A DNA stretch of 43,014 bases from contig CADEDC010000015.1 in assembly GCA_902825985.1 (NCBI GenBank), positions 24,454-67,467 on the forward strand, read 5' to 3'. The position numbers and the translations under genes were made by a program. Below the pieces are notes generated by a model that saw only the letters and a program-made list of their open reading frames with translations, ran no database searches and had not been told where the DNA came from. This DNA is from an uncultured Acidobacteriota bacterium. Lineage in GTDB: Bacteria; Acidobacteriota; Vicinamibacteria; Vicinamibacterales; CAVVIG01. Positions within the stretch are counted from its first letter, which is position 1, and each line of letters begins with the position of its first letter. Of this stretch, positions 9,083 to 16,986 are shown piece after piece.

Positions 9083-9460
9083 TCAGCCGATGGCGTTTTG
9101 GGCCAGCGCCGCGTCGATCGCCGCGCGGGTGACCCGATAGTGCGACGCGTGCCAGCGAACCTGGCCGGCCACGAGCAGCAGCAGCTGCGGCGATTCGTGG
9201 CGAATGGCGAAGCGCTCCGCGATGGCCAGCGACACCCGCCGGCTGGCGCGAACGTCGACACGATACCACCGACCGGCAACGCCCTGCTCGAGGGCCGATT
9301 CCAGCTCTTCGTGCGCCTCGGCACTTGTCCCGCAACTGAAGCTGTGCTTGAAGATGACGACCGGATGGGTGAAGGAGCCGGTGACCGCGGCCTCGAGGTC
9401 CTCGAGGGAGGTCAGCGGGTGGAACGCGGCGTCGTACGCCGGAGTATGGTCGCGCTGCAT
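9083..9460 (-). CDS. YtxJ/bacilliredoxin-like monothiol protein (DUF2847)
   Basis: This 125-residue thioredoxin-fold protein resembles YtxJ (BrxC), linked in Firmicutes to removal of bacillithiol from modified proteins. The start of the family block is VIFKHSFSCGTS with a single active-site Cys43; B. subtilis YtxJ has a Cys-Pro-Ile-Ser motif at this place, so CGTS is a variant. A second block, VDVRASRRVS and SPQLLLL, matches the fold. No signal peptide is seen, so it should be cytoplasmic. The ATG at 9460 is chosen over an upstream Met at 9508, whose extension looks unrelated. It is the first gene of a two-gene unit with the TlpA-like gene, and divergent from the persulfide dioxygenase gene. 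Confidence 0.83.
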   Translation of the reverse strand: MQRDHTPAYDAAFHPLTSLEDLEAAVTGSFTHPVVIFKHSFSCGTSAEAHEELESALEQGVAGRWYRVDVRASRRVSLAIAERFAIRHESPQLLLLVAGQVRWHASHYRVTRAAIDAALAQNAIG

Positions 9461-9480
9461 TGGCCCTATTATCGCCCGGG

Positions 9481-9496
9481 CCGGCCGATCGGCCGG
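9481..9496. promoter_or_regulatory. Perfect 16-bp palindrome in divergent promoter region
   Basis: CCGGCCGATCGGCCGG is its own reverse complement. It sits in the 109-nt region between the YtxJ-like operon (minus) and the persulfide dioxygenase operon (plus). A dimeric repressor or activator could use it to control both, but GC-rich palindromes also arise by chance. Confidence 0.45.
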
Positions 9497-9569
9497 AAGC
9501 CGCGCCATCGCCTGTCACCTTGGCGCTGGGGCTGCATCCTTCAGACGATGGACGTGTCTGGGAGGATTC

Positions 9570-11003
9570 ATGCTGGTTCGGCAGATTGTCGACTCGACAC
9601 TTGCGCAGTTCGCCTATTTGGTCGGTTGCCCGCGCAGCGGTGAAGCGCTCATCATCGACCCCGAGCGTGACGTCGACCGCTATTTCGCCCTCGCCGCCCA
9701 GCTGAAACTGCGCATCGTCGCCGCGGTCGACACGCATATTCACGCCGACTATCTGTCCGGGCTGCGTGAAATGGCCGAGCGAGGTGTGCTGGTGTACGCC
9801 TCGAAAGCCGGCGGACCGGACTGGCAGTACGAGTGGCTGGTCCAGTCCCGGTATCCCCACCGGCTGCTCGCCCATGGCGATCGGTTCGCTGTCGGCTTCA
9901 TCGAATTGCATGCCGTCCACACGCCTGGACATACCCCGGAACATCTGAGTTACCTCGTGCGCGATGCCGGCGCCGGGGCGACCGATTTCATCGCCCTGGC
10001 GAGCGGCGACTTCGTGTTCGTCGGCGATGTCGGACGTCCGGACCTGCTGGAGCGGGCAGCCGGCTTCGAGGGGGTGATGATTCCGTCGGCCCGGTCGCAG
10101 TTCAGCTCGATCGAGACGCGGTTCAAGCCGCTTCCCGAGTTCCTGCAGGTCTGGCCGGGGCACGGCGCCGGCAGCGCCTGCGGCAAGTCACTCGGCGACG
10201 TCCCGACCTCGACGGTCGGGTACGAACTGCGTCACAACCGATCGATTCAGGCGACGGTCGACGAACCGACGTTCGTCGACTACATCCTGGCCGGCCAGCC
10301 TGAGCCGCCGCGCTATTTCGCCCGCATGAAGCGCGACAACAAGCAAGGGCCCCGGCTGCTGGGGGCGCTCCCGGCGCCGGCGCCGGTGCCGGCCGGACAG
10401 CTGGCAGGCCTCGCCAACCGCCGCGACGTCGTCGTTCTCGACACGCGGGCCCGCGACGCCTGGGCCGACGGACACCTGCCCGGCTCGTTGCTGGCCGAAC
10501 TCGACGGCCAGTTCTGCGCGATCGCCGGCTCCTACATCGACGAGGGGACGCCGATCTACCTGATCGTGGACGCGGCGCATCGCGACGACGCGGTGCGGGC
10601 ACTGGTCCGGGTCGGCCTCGACCGCATCGACGGTGTCATCGATCCCGATGCACTCGCCGCATACGCGCGCCAGGGCGGTCGGCTGGAACGGACCGAGCGG
10701 ATCTCGATGGCCGATCTCGAGCGGCGGCGGCGGGCGGGCGGCGTCCATGTGCTCGACGTGCGCGGGTCGGCAGAACGCGACGGCGGATATGTCCCTGGCG
10801 CCCTGCACGTGCCCCACACGCGGGTCGGTGCGCAACTCGCGGACCTGCCGCAGGACCAGCCGCTGCTCGTGCACTGTGCGAGCGGCGCCCGCGCGGCCGC
10901 GGTCGTGGCGCTGCTCGAACATCACGGCATCCGCGCCGTCCAGGTGGACGACGCGTTTGCCAACTATCGGCCGGCTGACGTGTCGCTGGGACGCACGGCC
11001 TGA
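9570..11003 (+). CDS. Persulfide dioxygenase-rhodanese fusion (CstB-like)
   Basis: This 477-residue protein combines an ETHE1/CstB-type metallo-beta-lactamase fold (1-250) with two rhodanese-like domains. Family members oxidise thiol persulfides to sulfite or thiosulfate using a single iron. The metal motif is HIHADY (56-61), with further expected ligands His121 (HTPGHTPEH) and Asp153 (GDVGRPD). The middle rhodanese-like domain (about 280-365) lacks a catalytic cysteine at the expected loop (VDAAHRDD). The last one (about 375-470) keeps it as Cys436 in HCASGARAA. This order, MBL, inactive and active rhodanese, is that of CstB. A GGAGG lies four nt before the ATG. The sulfite exporter gene follows after 32 nt. 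Confidence 0.92.
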   Translation: MLVRQIVDSTLAQFAYLVGCPRSGEALIIDPERDVDRYFALAAQLKLRIVAAVDTHIHADYLSGLREMAERGVLVYASKAGGPDWQYEWLVQSRYPHRLLAHGDRFAVGFIELHAVHTPGHTPEHLSYLVRDAGAGATDFIALASGDFVFVGDVGRPDLLERAAGFEGVMIPSARSQFSSIETRFKPLPEFLQVWPGHGAGSACGKSLGDVPTSTVGYELRHNRSIQATVDEPTFVDYILAGQPEPPRYFARMKRDNKQGPRLLGALPAPAPVPAGQLAGLANRRDVVVLDTRARDAWADGHLPGSLLAELDGQFCAIAGSYIDEGTPIYLIVDAAHRDDAVRALVRVGLDRIDGVIDPDALAAYARQGGRLERTERISMADLERRRRAGGVHVLDVRGSAERDGGYVPGALHVPHTRVGAQLADLPQDQPLLVHCASGARAAAVVALLEHHGIRAVQVDDAFANYRPADVSLGRTA

Positions 11004-11035
11004 ATGACGCGGCGGAGACGGCTGGCGGAGGGCTG

Positions 11036-11818
11036 ATGCTGTCGGTGTCGGCGGTCGCGCTCGGGCTGATCATCGGCGCCGCGCTCGGGTTGCTCGGCGG
11101 CGGCGGGTCGATCCTCACGGTGCCGATCTTCGTCTACGTGCTCGGCTTCCCGGTGAAGGACGCCATCGCCATGAGTCTGGCCGTCGTCGGCGCGACCAGT
11201 GCCGTCGGCGTGTGGCAGCATCGCCGGCATCAGCACGTCAATGTCCGGGTCGGCCTGCTGTTCGGCGCGATCGCGATGCTGGGCACCTATGGCGGCACGC
11301 GGCTGGCCACCTGGCTGACCGGCGACGCGCAGCTTGCGCTGTTCGCTGCCGTGATGGCGGCGGCGGCCTGGTTCATGAGCCGCCCGCGTCCGTGCGGGTC
11401 CGGCGCCGGTGACGTGCCGCCACGCGGCCGGGCGTGGGCGCCGATGCTCGCCGAAGGGGCGGCCGTCGGCACGTTGACCGGTCTGGTCGGGGTCGGCGGC
11501 GGTTTCCTCATCGTCCCGGCGCTCGTGCTGGCGGGGATGCCGATCAGCGAGGCGGTCGGCACGTCGCTGCTCGTCGTCACGATGAACAGTGCGATCGGCC
11601 TGTACGGATACTTGGGACACGTGTCCATCTCGTGGCTCGCTGTGGCGCTGGTGGTGGCCGGCACGCTGCCCGGCATCACGCTGGGCACGGCGGCCCACCG
11701 GCTCGTGCCGCCGACGCTGCTGCGCCGCGGATTCGCTGCCGTGCTCGTCGCGATGGCGGTCTTCATCCTCTACGAGAACGGCGGTCCGGTCCTCATGGCC
11801 TTCGTTCGGCGGCCTTGA
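11036..11818 (+). CDS. TauE/SafE-family sulfite/sulfonate exporter
   Basis: This 260-residue integral membrane protein has the TauE/SafE signature in both halves: GAALGLLGGGGSILTVPI near the start and GLVGVGGGFLIVPALVLAG near residues 153-171, with about eight hydrophobic segments. The family moves sulfur-containing anions such as sulfite or sulfoacetate outward. A GGAGGG ribosome binding site precedes the ATG, and the gap to the dioxygenase gene is only 32 nt, so the two form an operon. Export of the sulfite made by the dioxygenase is the natural reading, inferred from context. A short charged loop (about 118-135) separates the halves. Confidence 0.92.
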   Translation: MLSVSAVALGLIIGAALGLLGGGGSILTVPIFVYVLGFPVKDAIAMSLAVVGATSAVGVWQHRRHQHVNVRVGLLFGAIAMLGTYGGTRLATWLTGDAQLALFAAVMAAAAWFMSRPRPCGSGAGDVPPRGRAWAPMLAEGAAVGTLTGLVGVGGGFLIVPALVLAGMPISEAVGTSLLVVTMNSAIGLYGYLGHVSISWLAVALVVAGTLPGITLGTAAHRLVPPTLLRRGFAAVLVAMAVFILYENGGPVLMAFVRRP

Positions 11819-11936
11819 GTCGGGCTCCCGCGACGGGCGGACGCGAGGCCGGGCACTCGATGCCGCCTGGTCGGCGTCAGTGGCCGGGGGCAGCGCCGCG
11901 AAAGCCGGTCCCGCTCGCCATGCCTCCGCGCCTCGC

Positions 11937-11963
11937 GGTGGCGGCAGACCGGTGGCGGCAGAC
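11937..11963. repeat. 13-bp direct repeat upstream of the selenoprotein gene
   Basis: GGTGGCGGCAGAC occurs at 11937-11949 and again at 11951-11963, one base apart. It lies 41 to 68 nt before the selenoprotein ATG, in a 186-nt gap. A direct-repeat operator is possible; a chance duplication in GC-rich DNA is the alternative. Confidence 0.5.
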
Positions 11964-12004
11964 TCGACGCGGGCGGCGCATCCTGATAGCCTCTGGGAAC
12001 AATC

Positions 12005-13165
12005 ATGCGTGCGCTGCCTGCCCGCTTCATCGTTGCCGCGATCCTGGTGCTGCCGCTGATGTCGTTCGCCAACGGTGCCACGGCTCAACCGGCGGCGTCG
12101 CGACCCGCGATCCGGGTGGCCGGGCTCGGGCCGCAGGTCGGCCAGCCGGTGCCGGACTTCCGCCTGACTGATCAGAACGGCAAGGTGTGGACGCGCGACG
12201 CGATCATGGGTCCGAAAGGGGCCATGCTCGTGTTCTTCCGCTCCGCCGACTGGTGACCCTACTGCAAGACGCAGCTCGTCGAGCTGCAAGGTCGTCTGGC
12301 GGAGTTGCGCAGTCAGGGACTGGGGCTGGCGGCGATCAGCTACGACCCGCCCGCCACCCTCGCGGCGTTCAGCCAGCAGCGCGGCATCACGTTCCCGCTG
12401 CTGTCCGACGCCGGGTCGGCGACGATTCGACGTTTCGGCCTCCTGAATCCGGCCGTCGAGCTGGGGCTCGGGCCGGAGCGCGATGATCCGACCGTCACGG
12501 CCGACGTGCGCAAGCTGGTGTCGGGCAGCGGCCGGGCCAGCGAGATGATGCGTGGCATGGCGCTGCCCGGGACGTTGATGCTCGACCGACGCGGTCGCGT
12601 CACCGCGCGATTCTTCGAAGATTTCTACGTCGACCGGAACACCGTCTCGAGCGTGCTGGTGAGGCTGGGGGCCGGCGGCACTCCGGTGGCGGCCACGCGG
12701 GTGTCGAGCGATCAGCTCGATCTCACGACGTTCGTCAGCGATCCGTCGATCGCGCCTGGCAATCGGGTGTCGCTGGTCTTCGACGTCGTGCCGAAGCCCG
12801 GCATGCACGTCTACGCCCCCGGTGCATCCGGCTACAAGGTCGTCGGCTTCACTCTCGACCCGCAGCCGTTCGTGGCGGCGCTCGGCCTCACGTATCCGCG
12901 GTCCGAGATCTATCACTTCAAGCCGCTGAACGAGCGCGTCCCGGTGTTCATGAAGCCGTTCCGGCTGGTGCAGGAAGTGCTGATCGAAGGGACGCCGCAG
13001 GCGCAGGCCGCGTTCAAGGGCCAGACCACGCTTTCGCTGTCAGGCACCATCGCCTACCAGGCCTGTGATGACAGCGTGTGCTTCAACCCGACGTCGGTGC
13101 CGGTCACCTGGACGCTGTCGTTGCGCCCGCTGATTACCGAGCGGCCGACCGCCGCGCCGCGCTGA
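12005..13165 (+). CDS. Selenocysteine-containing redoxin fused to a DsbD alpha-like domain
   Basis: I read this as one 386-codon selenoprotein gene with an in-frame TGA at 12254-12256 (codon 84). A signal peptide (1-27, ending ATAQ) leads to an AhpC/TSA-type redoxin domain (about 39-215), with the active site SADW-Sec-PYCK in place of the usual Cys-x-x-Cys. The frame continues unbroken after the TGA with clear redoxin sequence (QLVEL, GITFPLLSD). The C-terminal part (about 218-375) resembles the N-terminal domain of thiol-disulfide interchange protein DsbD, with a Cys354/Cys359 pair in YQACDDSVC. A SECIS-like hairpin follows the TGA. It should be periplasmic and perform thiol or peroxide redox chemistry; the exact reaction is unknown. 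Ordinary gene callers would split it at 12256. Confidence 0.88.
12268..12293 (+). promoter_or_regulatory. Bacterial SECIS-like hairpin
   Basis: GCAGCTC (12271-12277) pairs perfectly with GAGCTGC (12281-12287) around a 3-nt loop GTC. GAC (12268-12270) can pair with GTC (12291-12293) below a 3-nt bulge. The loop begins 21 nt after the TGA, and its first base is G. Both properties fit the described bacterial SECIS pattern (loop 16-37 nt after UGA, G in the first two loop positions), which recruits SelB. Confidence 0.82.
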
Positions 13166-13171
13166 TCGTCG

Positions 13172-13197
13172 CGCCGCCCGACGACGCGCGGGCGGCG
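13172..13197. terminator. Candidate bidirectional terminator hairpin
   Basis: CGCCGCCCG and CGGGCGGCG form a perfect 9-bp stem with an 8-nt loop in the 36-nt gap between the selenoprotein stop and the stop of the convergent acyltransferase gene. No T tract is present on either side. Confidence 0.5.
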
Positions 13198-13201
13198 GCG
13201 T

Positions 13202-14362
13202 TCACAGCAGCCGCAGCAGCATCAACACGCCGGTTGCGATCACCACCGTGCGCACCCGCCGCGGGTGCATGTGCTTCCAGCGGTTCCAGGAGGCGGCCAG
13301 CATCGCCATGGCGGCAATCAGCCCGACGATGATCGCGACGAGCGGCAGCGGCGACACCGTCATGCCGAACGCGTAGCGCAAGCCGGGGTTCCAGATCGAT
13401 CCGTAGACGATGCAGATGTGCACGAAATAGATGGTCAGCGTCTCCTGCGCCATCGCGTTGACGACGTGCGGCAGCCGCGTGACGCGGCGGCTCACCTGCG
13501 TGACGGCCGCGAGGATCAACAGGCAGGCGCCGGCCCGGATCAGCACGAGCGACGGCACGAAGTTCGCCGGCCCGCTGCCGACCATCGCGGCACCCGCGGC
13601 GTTCAGCGCGAGCCACACCGCGACCATGGCCAGCCCCGGCACGAGAAGCACCCGGGTGGCGTACGCCGGCAGCCGCGCCGGGTCCCAGCGCGAATAGATC
13701 TGGCCGAGCGCGACGCCGAGCAGGATGAAGGCGGCCCACGGTAGCAGCGGGAACTGCGAACCGGTGTCGGGAAAGAGGTAGGCGGCGACGATGAGCGGAG
13801 CGTGGTCGGTCCAGCGGACCGCCCACACGGCCGGGGTCAGCACCGCGGTCGCCACGGCGATGCCGAGCGCCGCGACCGTCACGGCCGCGCGCGAGCGCAG
13901 CGTCATCACCAGCAGCTGCACGCCGATGAACGTCATGCCGATCAGCTGCAGGATGTCGACCGCCAGCAGCGCCCGCCAGGTCTCGTCCGAGGCGGTCATC
14001 AGGTCGCGAACCGTCGACACCGGCGTGTGCAGCGCGTAGCCGAGCAGGACGAACAGGCTGAAGCGCCGGGCCCGCCGGACGATCGCCGGCGACCAGGTGA
14101 TCTGGGCGGTCCAGTGGCGGGTCGTCGCGATGCTGAACGCGAAACCGGAGAGCAGCAGGAACAGGCACGACGTGAGCCCGCGCTGGAAGAGCCAGACCTC
14201 GTGCCACCAGCCGCTGCGGTACTGCGGCGCGAGCAGCGCGTCGATCGCATGTCCGTACAACATGAAGACCGCCGCGACGGCACGGGCCAGGTCGACGAAG
14301 ACAACACGCCGCGCCTGCGGCGTGGCGAGTGGAGGGTTCGGGGCGGTTTGGGTGGCGGACAC
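13202..14362 (-). CDS. Membrane acyltransferase, DUF1624/HGSNAT-like
   Basis: This 386-residue polytopic membrane protein has about ten hydrophobic segments and the opening block FVDLARAVAAVFMLYGH, typical of heparan-alpha-glucosaminide N-acetyltransferase-like (DUF1624) and related acyltransferase-3 proteins. Those families transfer acyl groups to carbohydrate or lipid substrates at the membrane; the substrate here is unknown. The start is GTG with no strong ribosome binding site, chosen because it precedes the first membrane segment by a suitable cytoplasmic tail. It is convergent with the selenoprotein gene and lies 197 nt downstream of the DUF5916 gene on the same strand, so co-transcription is uncertain. 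Confidence 0.78.
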   Translation of the reverse strand: MSATQTAPNPPLATPQARRVVFVDLARAVAAVFMLYGHAIDALLAPQYRSGWWHEVWLFQRGLTSCLFLLLSGFAFSIATTRHWTAQITWSPAIVRRARRFSLFVLLGYALHTPVSTVRDLMTASDETWRALLAVDILQLIGMTFIGVQLLVMTLRSRAAVTVAALGIAVATAVLTPAVWAVRWTDHAPLIVAAYLFPDTGSQFPLLPWAAFILLGVALGQIYSRWDPARLPAYATRVLLVPGLAMVAVWLALNAAGAAMVGSGPANFVPSLVLIRAGACLLILAAVTQVSRRVTRLPHVVNAMAQETLTIYFVHICIVYGSIWNPGLRYAFGMTVSPLPLVAIIVGLIAAMAMLAASWNRWKHMHPRRVRTVVIATGVLMLLRLL

Positions 14363-14559
14363 TGGTGCGGTGGCGGGCGCGCCACTCCGAGCTTAGCGCA
14401 TCCGGAAGACTTCCCGACCGGTCGGGCTGGTTCGCACCGCAGCGCGCGCTGCTGCACATCGCATTCGAGCCGGATGGGACGACGTTCGCTGCAACCGTGG
14501 ATGCGGGCGCGTGCCCGTACCGCCCTCGCACGCGATGGCGGCGGCTCACCGACTGATGC

Positions 14560-16908
14560 CTAGAAACGCAACAGCCGGGTGTACTTGACGACGAAGCCGC
14601 GCTGCTGCAGGGTGTCGAGCTGGTTCGGCGCCGTCGTCCGCCCTTCCGTGAAGACGACGAACAGATCGCTGCCCGGACGATATTCCCAGCGGTAGCGGAC
14701 GTTGGCGGTGATGGCGTTGGTGCTGCTGTTGTACTGCAGCAGCGCGCCGATGAAGGTCCGCGGCGTCACCGTGAAGGTGGTGCGCGTCGTCAGCAGCTTC
14801 GTGACGAAGTCGCCTTCCGGCAGCCTGGCATCGGTGAGCGACACACGCGGCTCCAGTGACAGACGCGGCGTCACTTCGATGCGTCCCGAGTAGGCGACCT
14901 CGGTGCGCGTCCCGCTGTAGAACGCACCCCGCAGCACACGCAGGTCGCCGGCGAACTTGCGCTGCGGGCCGAGGCGGTAGATGGTTTCGACCTCGTCGAA
15001 GGCGTAGCCGGCCGGCGCCAGGAACACACCGGCCGAGATCTCGAACGCGTTCGTCAGCACTTCGTAGTTCTGGTTGTAGTTCGTCTCGAACGAATCGCCG
15101 TTCTGGAGATCGAGCCGGAACGACCCCTGGCCGATGCGCGACTGCAGGCGGCCGTCGGTGTTGTTGACGATGTAGTCGAGGCTGCCCTCGTAGTACATCT
15201 TGCGGATGCCCTTGAGGCGCCTCGGTCGTGGGCTGAAGCGCAGCAGCGCGAAGTTGCGCCGGAAGTTCAGGCGACGCTGGAAGCCGATCTCGGGGTTGAA
15301 GTCCTCGCCGACCTTCAGCAGCTCGTACGACGCACCGTAGCGGTCGCCGTTGTAGTCGGCCTGTCCGCGATAGCTGTCGTCATCGCCGTTCCGGCCGTCG
15401 GACCACGTGCGGGCGTAGTAGCCGGTCACCGAGACGTTGTCGTAGAAGCCGAAGCTCGCATCGACGCCGGCGGCGCGGTTGCTGCTCGCTTCCAGCAGAT
15501 CCGGTGACCGGTTGGTCGCGATCAGGCCGATGTTGCTCCGCCTGAGCAGATCGCGGCGGACCCGGACGACGGAGAAGTTGGCGGCGTTGACCCCGCGCTC
15601 GGGCTGGTTGCCGGTCTCGATGTTCAACAGACCGAGCGTGTAGCGCCCGGCCCGCCCCGTAAGGCGGCCGCCGGCGGCAATCGGCGTCGGCCGCCCGTTC
15701 TGCAGCCCGATACGACGGCTGAAGAACAGCAGCGGCGCTTCGTTCGGGACGCTGTTGCCGCTGCCGCCGCCGCCCCCGCCGCCGCTGCCGGCGCCGCGCG
15801 AGCGAACGCTCGCGAACTCGAAGATGCCTTGTCCCTCGAGGAAGAACTCGCGCCGTTCGGGGAAGAACTGGCTGAACCTCGTCAGATTGACCTGTTGTTC
15901 GTCGTCCTCGACCTGCGCGAAGTCGGTGTTGTAGGTGAAGTCGGTCATCAGGCTGCGGGTCAGCCCGTACTTCACGTCGAAGCCGAAATCGCCGTCCAGG
16001 TCGTCGGCGATCGGCGGCGATGCCAGGCGGTTGGTCAGCAGCTGCGAGATGGCATACGGCTTGACCTCGAGGTTGCGCGTCTTCTGCGGTACTTCGATGC
16101 CGACCAGCGTCGCGGCGACGTTGAACCGCGTCGAGCCGGGTCCGCCATACGACTGCGGCACTGGCGACAGGAACGACGTCTCGTTGCGCCAGCGGACGAC
16201 GCGGCGGACGTTGATGCTCCAGATCTGCTCGCCGCCGGCGCGGTAGCGGATCGACTTGAAGGGGATGACCATCTCCGACGTCCACCCCTTCTCGAACGGC
16301 GCACTGCGGGTGTTCCACACCGTATTCCAGTCGAAGTTGTTGCCGGTGCGTTCGTCGGTGACCAGGGCCTCGCGCAGCCCACCGATCGAGTTGGTCTGGA
16401 AGTAGTAACCGCTGCGGCGATCGTAGTAGGTGTCGATCGCGACGCTGAAACTGTCGTTCTGGCCGATGTTGAAGTTGTCACGCCGCAGCTCGTTGGCCAC
16501 CCGCCGCTCGGGATGGTCCTCCCACATGCGGCCGGCAAAGTAGAGATTCTGATCGTCGAAGAAGACCCAGAATTCGGTGTCTTCGGTCGCCGGCTGGCCG
16601 CCGTACGGCTCCTGCTGGACGAAGCCGGACACCCCGGGCACGCGCTGGAAGATCTCCTCGTCGAGCCGTCCGTCCAGGTTGAGCGGCCGGTCGATTCTGA
16701 CCGCCCGCATCGTGACCCGCCCGTCACCGTCGCGCGCCACCATCTCCGGCAGGACCGGGGGCGGCGGACCGATGATGGTGCGGGTCGAGCCGGGCGCCTC
16801 GGCGTCCTGCGCGCCGGCGCCGGCGACGGCGGTGACGAGGACGGCGATGACCAGAAGGAGGATGCGGACGGCGGGTCTGACCCGGTATTGCGGAACGGCC
16901 GTGAACAT
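14560..16908 (-). CDS. DUF5916 outer-membrane barrel with CBM9-like N-terminal domain
   Basis: This 782-residue protein has a signal peptide (about 1-33, ending GAGAQ). A family-9 carbohydrate-binding-like domain follows (about 65-260, with PLNLDGRLDEEIF and WVFFDDQNLYFAGRMW), and then a long DUF5916 region predicted to form an outer-membrane beta barrel, ending in a terminal aromatic (LLRF). A glycine-rich tract (GGGGGGG) near residue 375 is probably a surface loop. Similar proteins are abundant in Acidobacteriota and Bacteroidota, often near TonB-dependent receptors, but their role is not established. The ATG follows an AGGT-type site. The divergent gap to the next plus-strand gene is 78 nt. 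Confidence 0.88.
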   Translation of the reverse strand: MFTAVPQYRVRPAVRILLLVIAVLVTAVAGAGAQDAEAPGSTRTIIGPPPPVLPEMVARDGDGRVTMRAVRIDRPLNLDGRLDEEIFQRVPGVSGFVQQEPYGGQPATEDTEFWVFFDDQNLYFAGRMWEDHPERRVANELRRDNFNIGQNDSFSVAIDTYYDRRSGYYFQTNSIGGLREALVTDERTGNNFDWNTVWNTRSAPFEKGWTSEMVIPFKSIRYRAGGEQIWSINVRRVVRWRNETSFLSPVPQSYGGPGSTRFNVAATLVGIEVPQKTRNLEVKPYAISQLLTNRLASPPIADDLDGDFGFDVKYGLTRSLMTDFTYNTDFAQVEDDEQQVNLTRFSQFFPERREFFLEGQGIFEFASVRSRGAGSGGGGGGGSGNSVPNEAPLLFFSRRIGLQNGRPTPIAAGGRLTGRAGRYTLGLLNIETGNQPERGVNAANFSVVRVRRDLLRRSNIGLIATNRSPDLLEASSNRAAGVDASFGFYDNVSVTGYYARTWSDGRNGDDDSYRGQADYNGDRYGASYELLKVGEDFNPEIGFQRRLNFRRNFALLRFSPRPRRLKGIRKMYYEGSLDYIVNNTDGRLQSRIGQGSFRLDLQNGDSFETNYNQNYEVLTNAFEISAGVFLAPAGYAFDEVETIYRLGPQRKFAGDLRVLRGAFYSGTRTEVAYSGRIEVTPRLSLEPRVSLTDARLPEGDFVTKLLTTRTTFTVTPRTFIGALLQYNSSTNAITANVRYRWEYRPGSDLFVVFTEGRTTAPNQLDTLQQRGFVVKYTRLLRF

Positions 16909-16986
16909 GGGCGACCTGCAATTGTATCGGCTGCGGGTGTGCGGTTGCGACTAGGATCACGCTGGCGTGGCTTTGGGGAGGCGGTG

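Noticed and set aside
12254..12256. In-frame TGA as a nonsense mutation (pseudogene) or sequencing error
   Set aside because: The position matches the redoxin active-site cysteine exactly, both halves stay in frame and well conserved, and a SECIS-like hairpin follows at the right distance.
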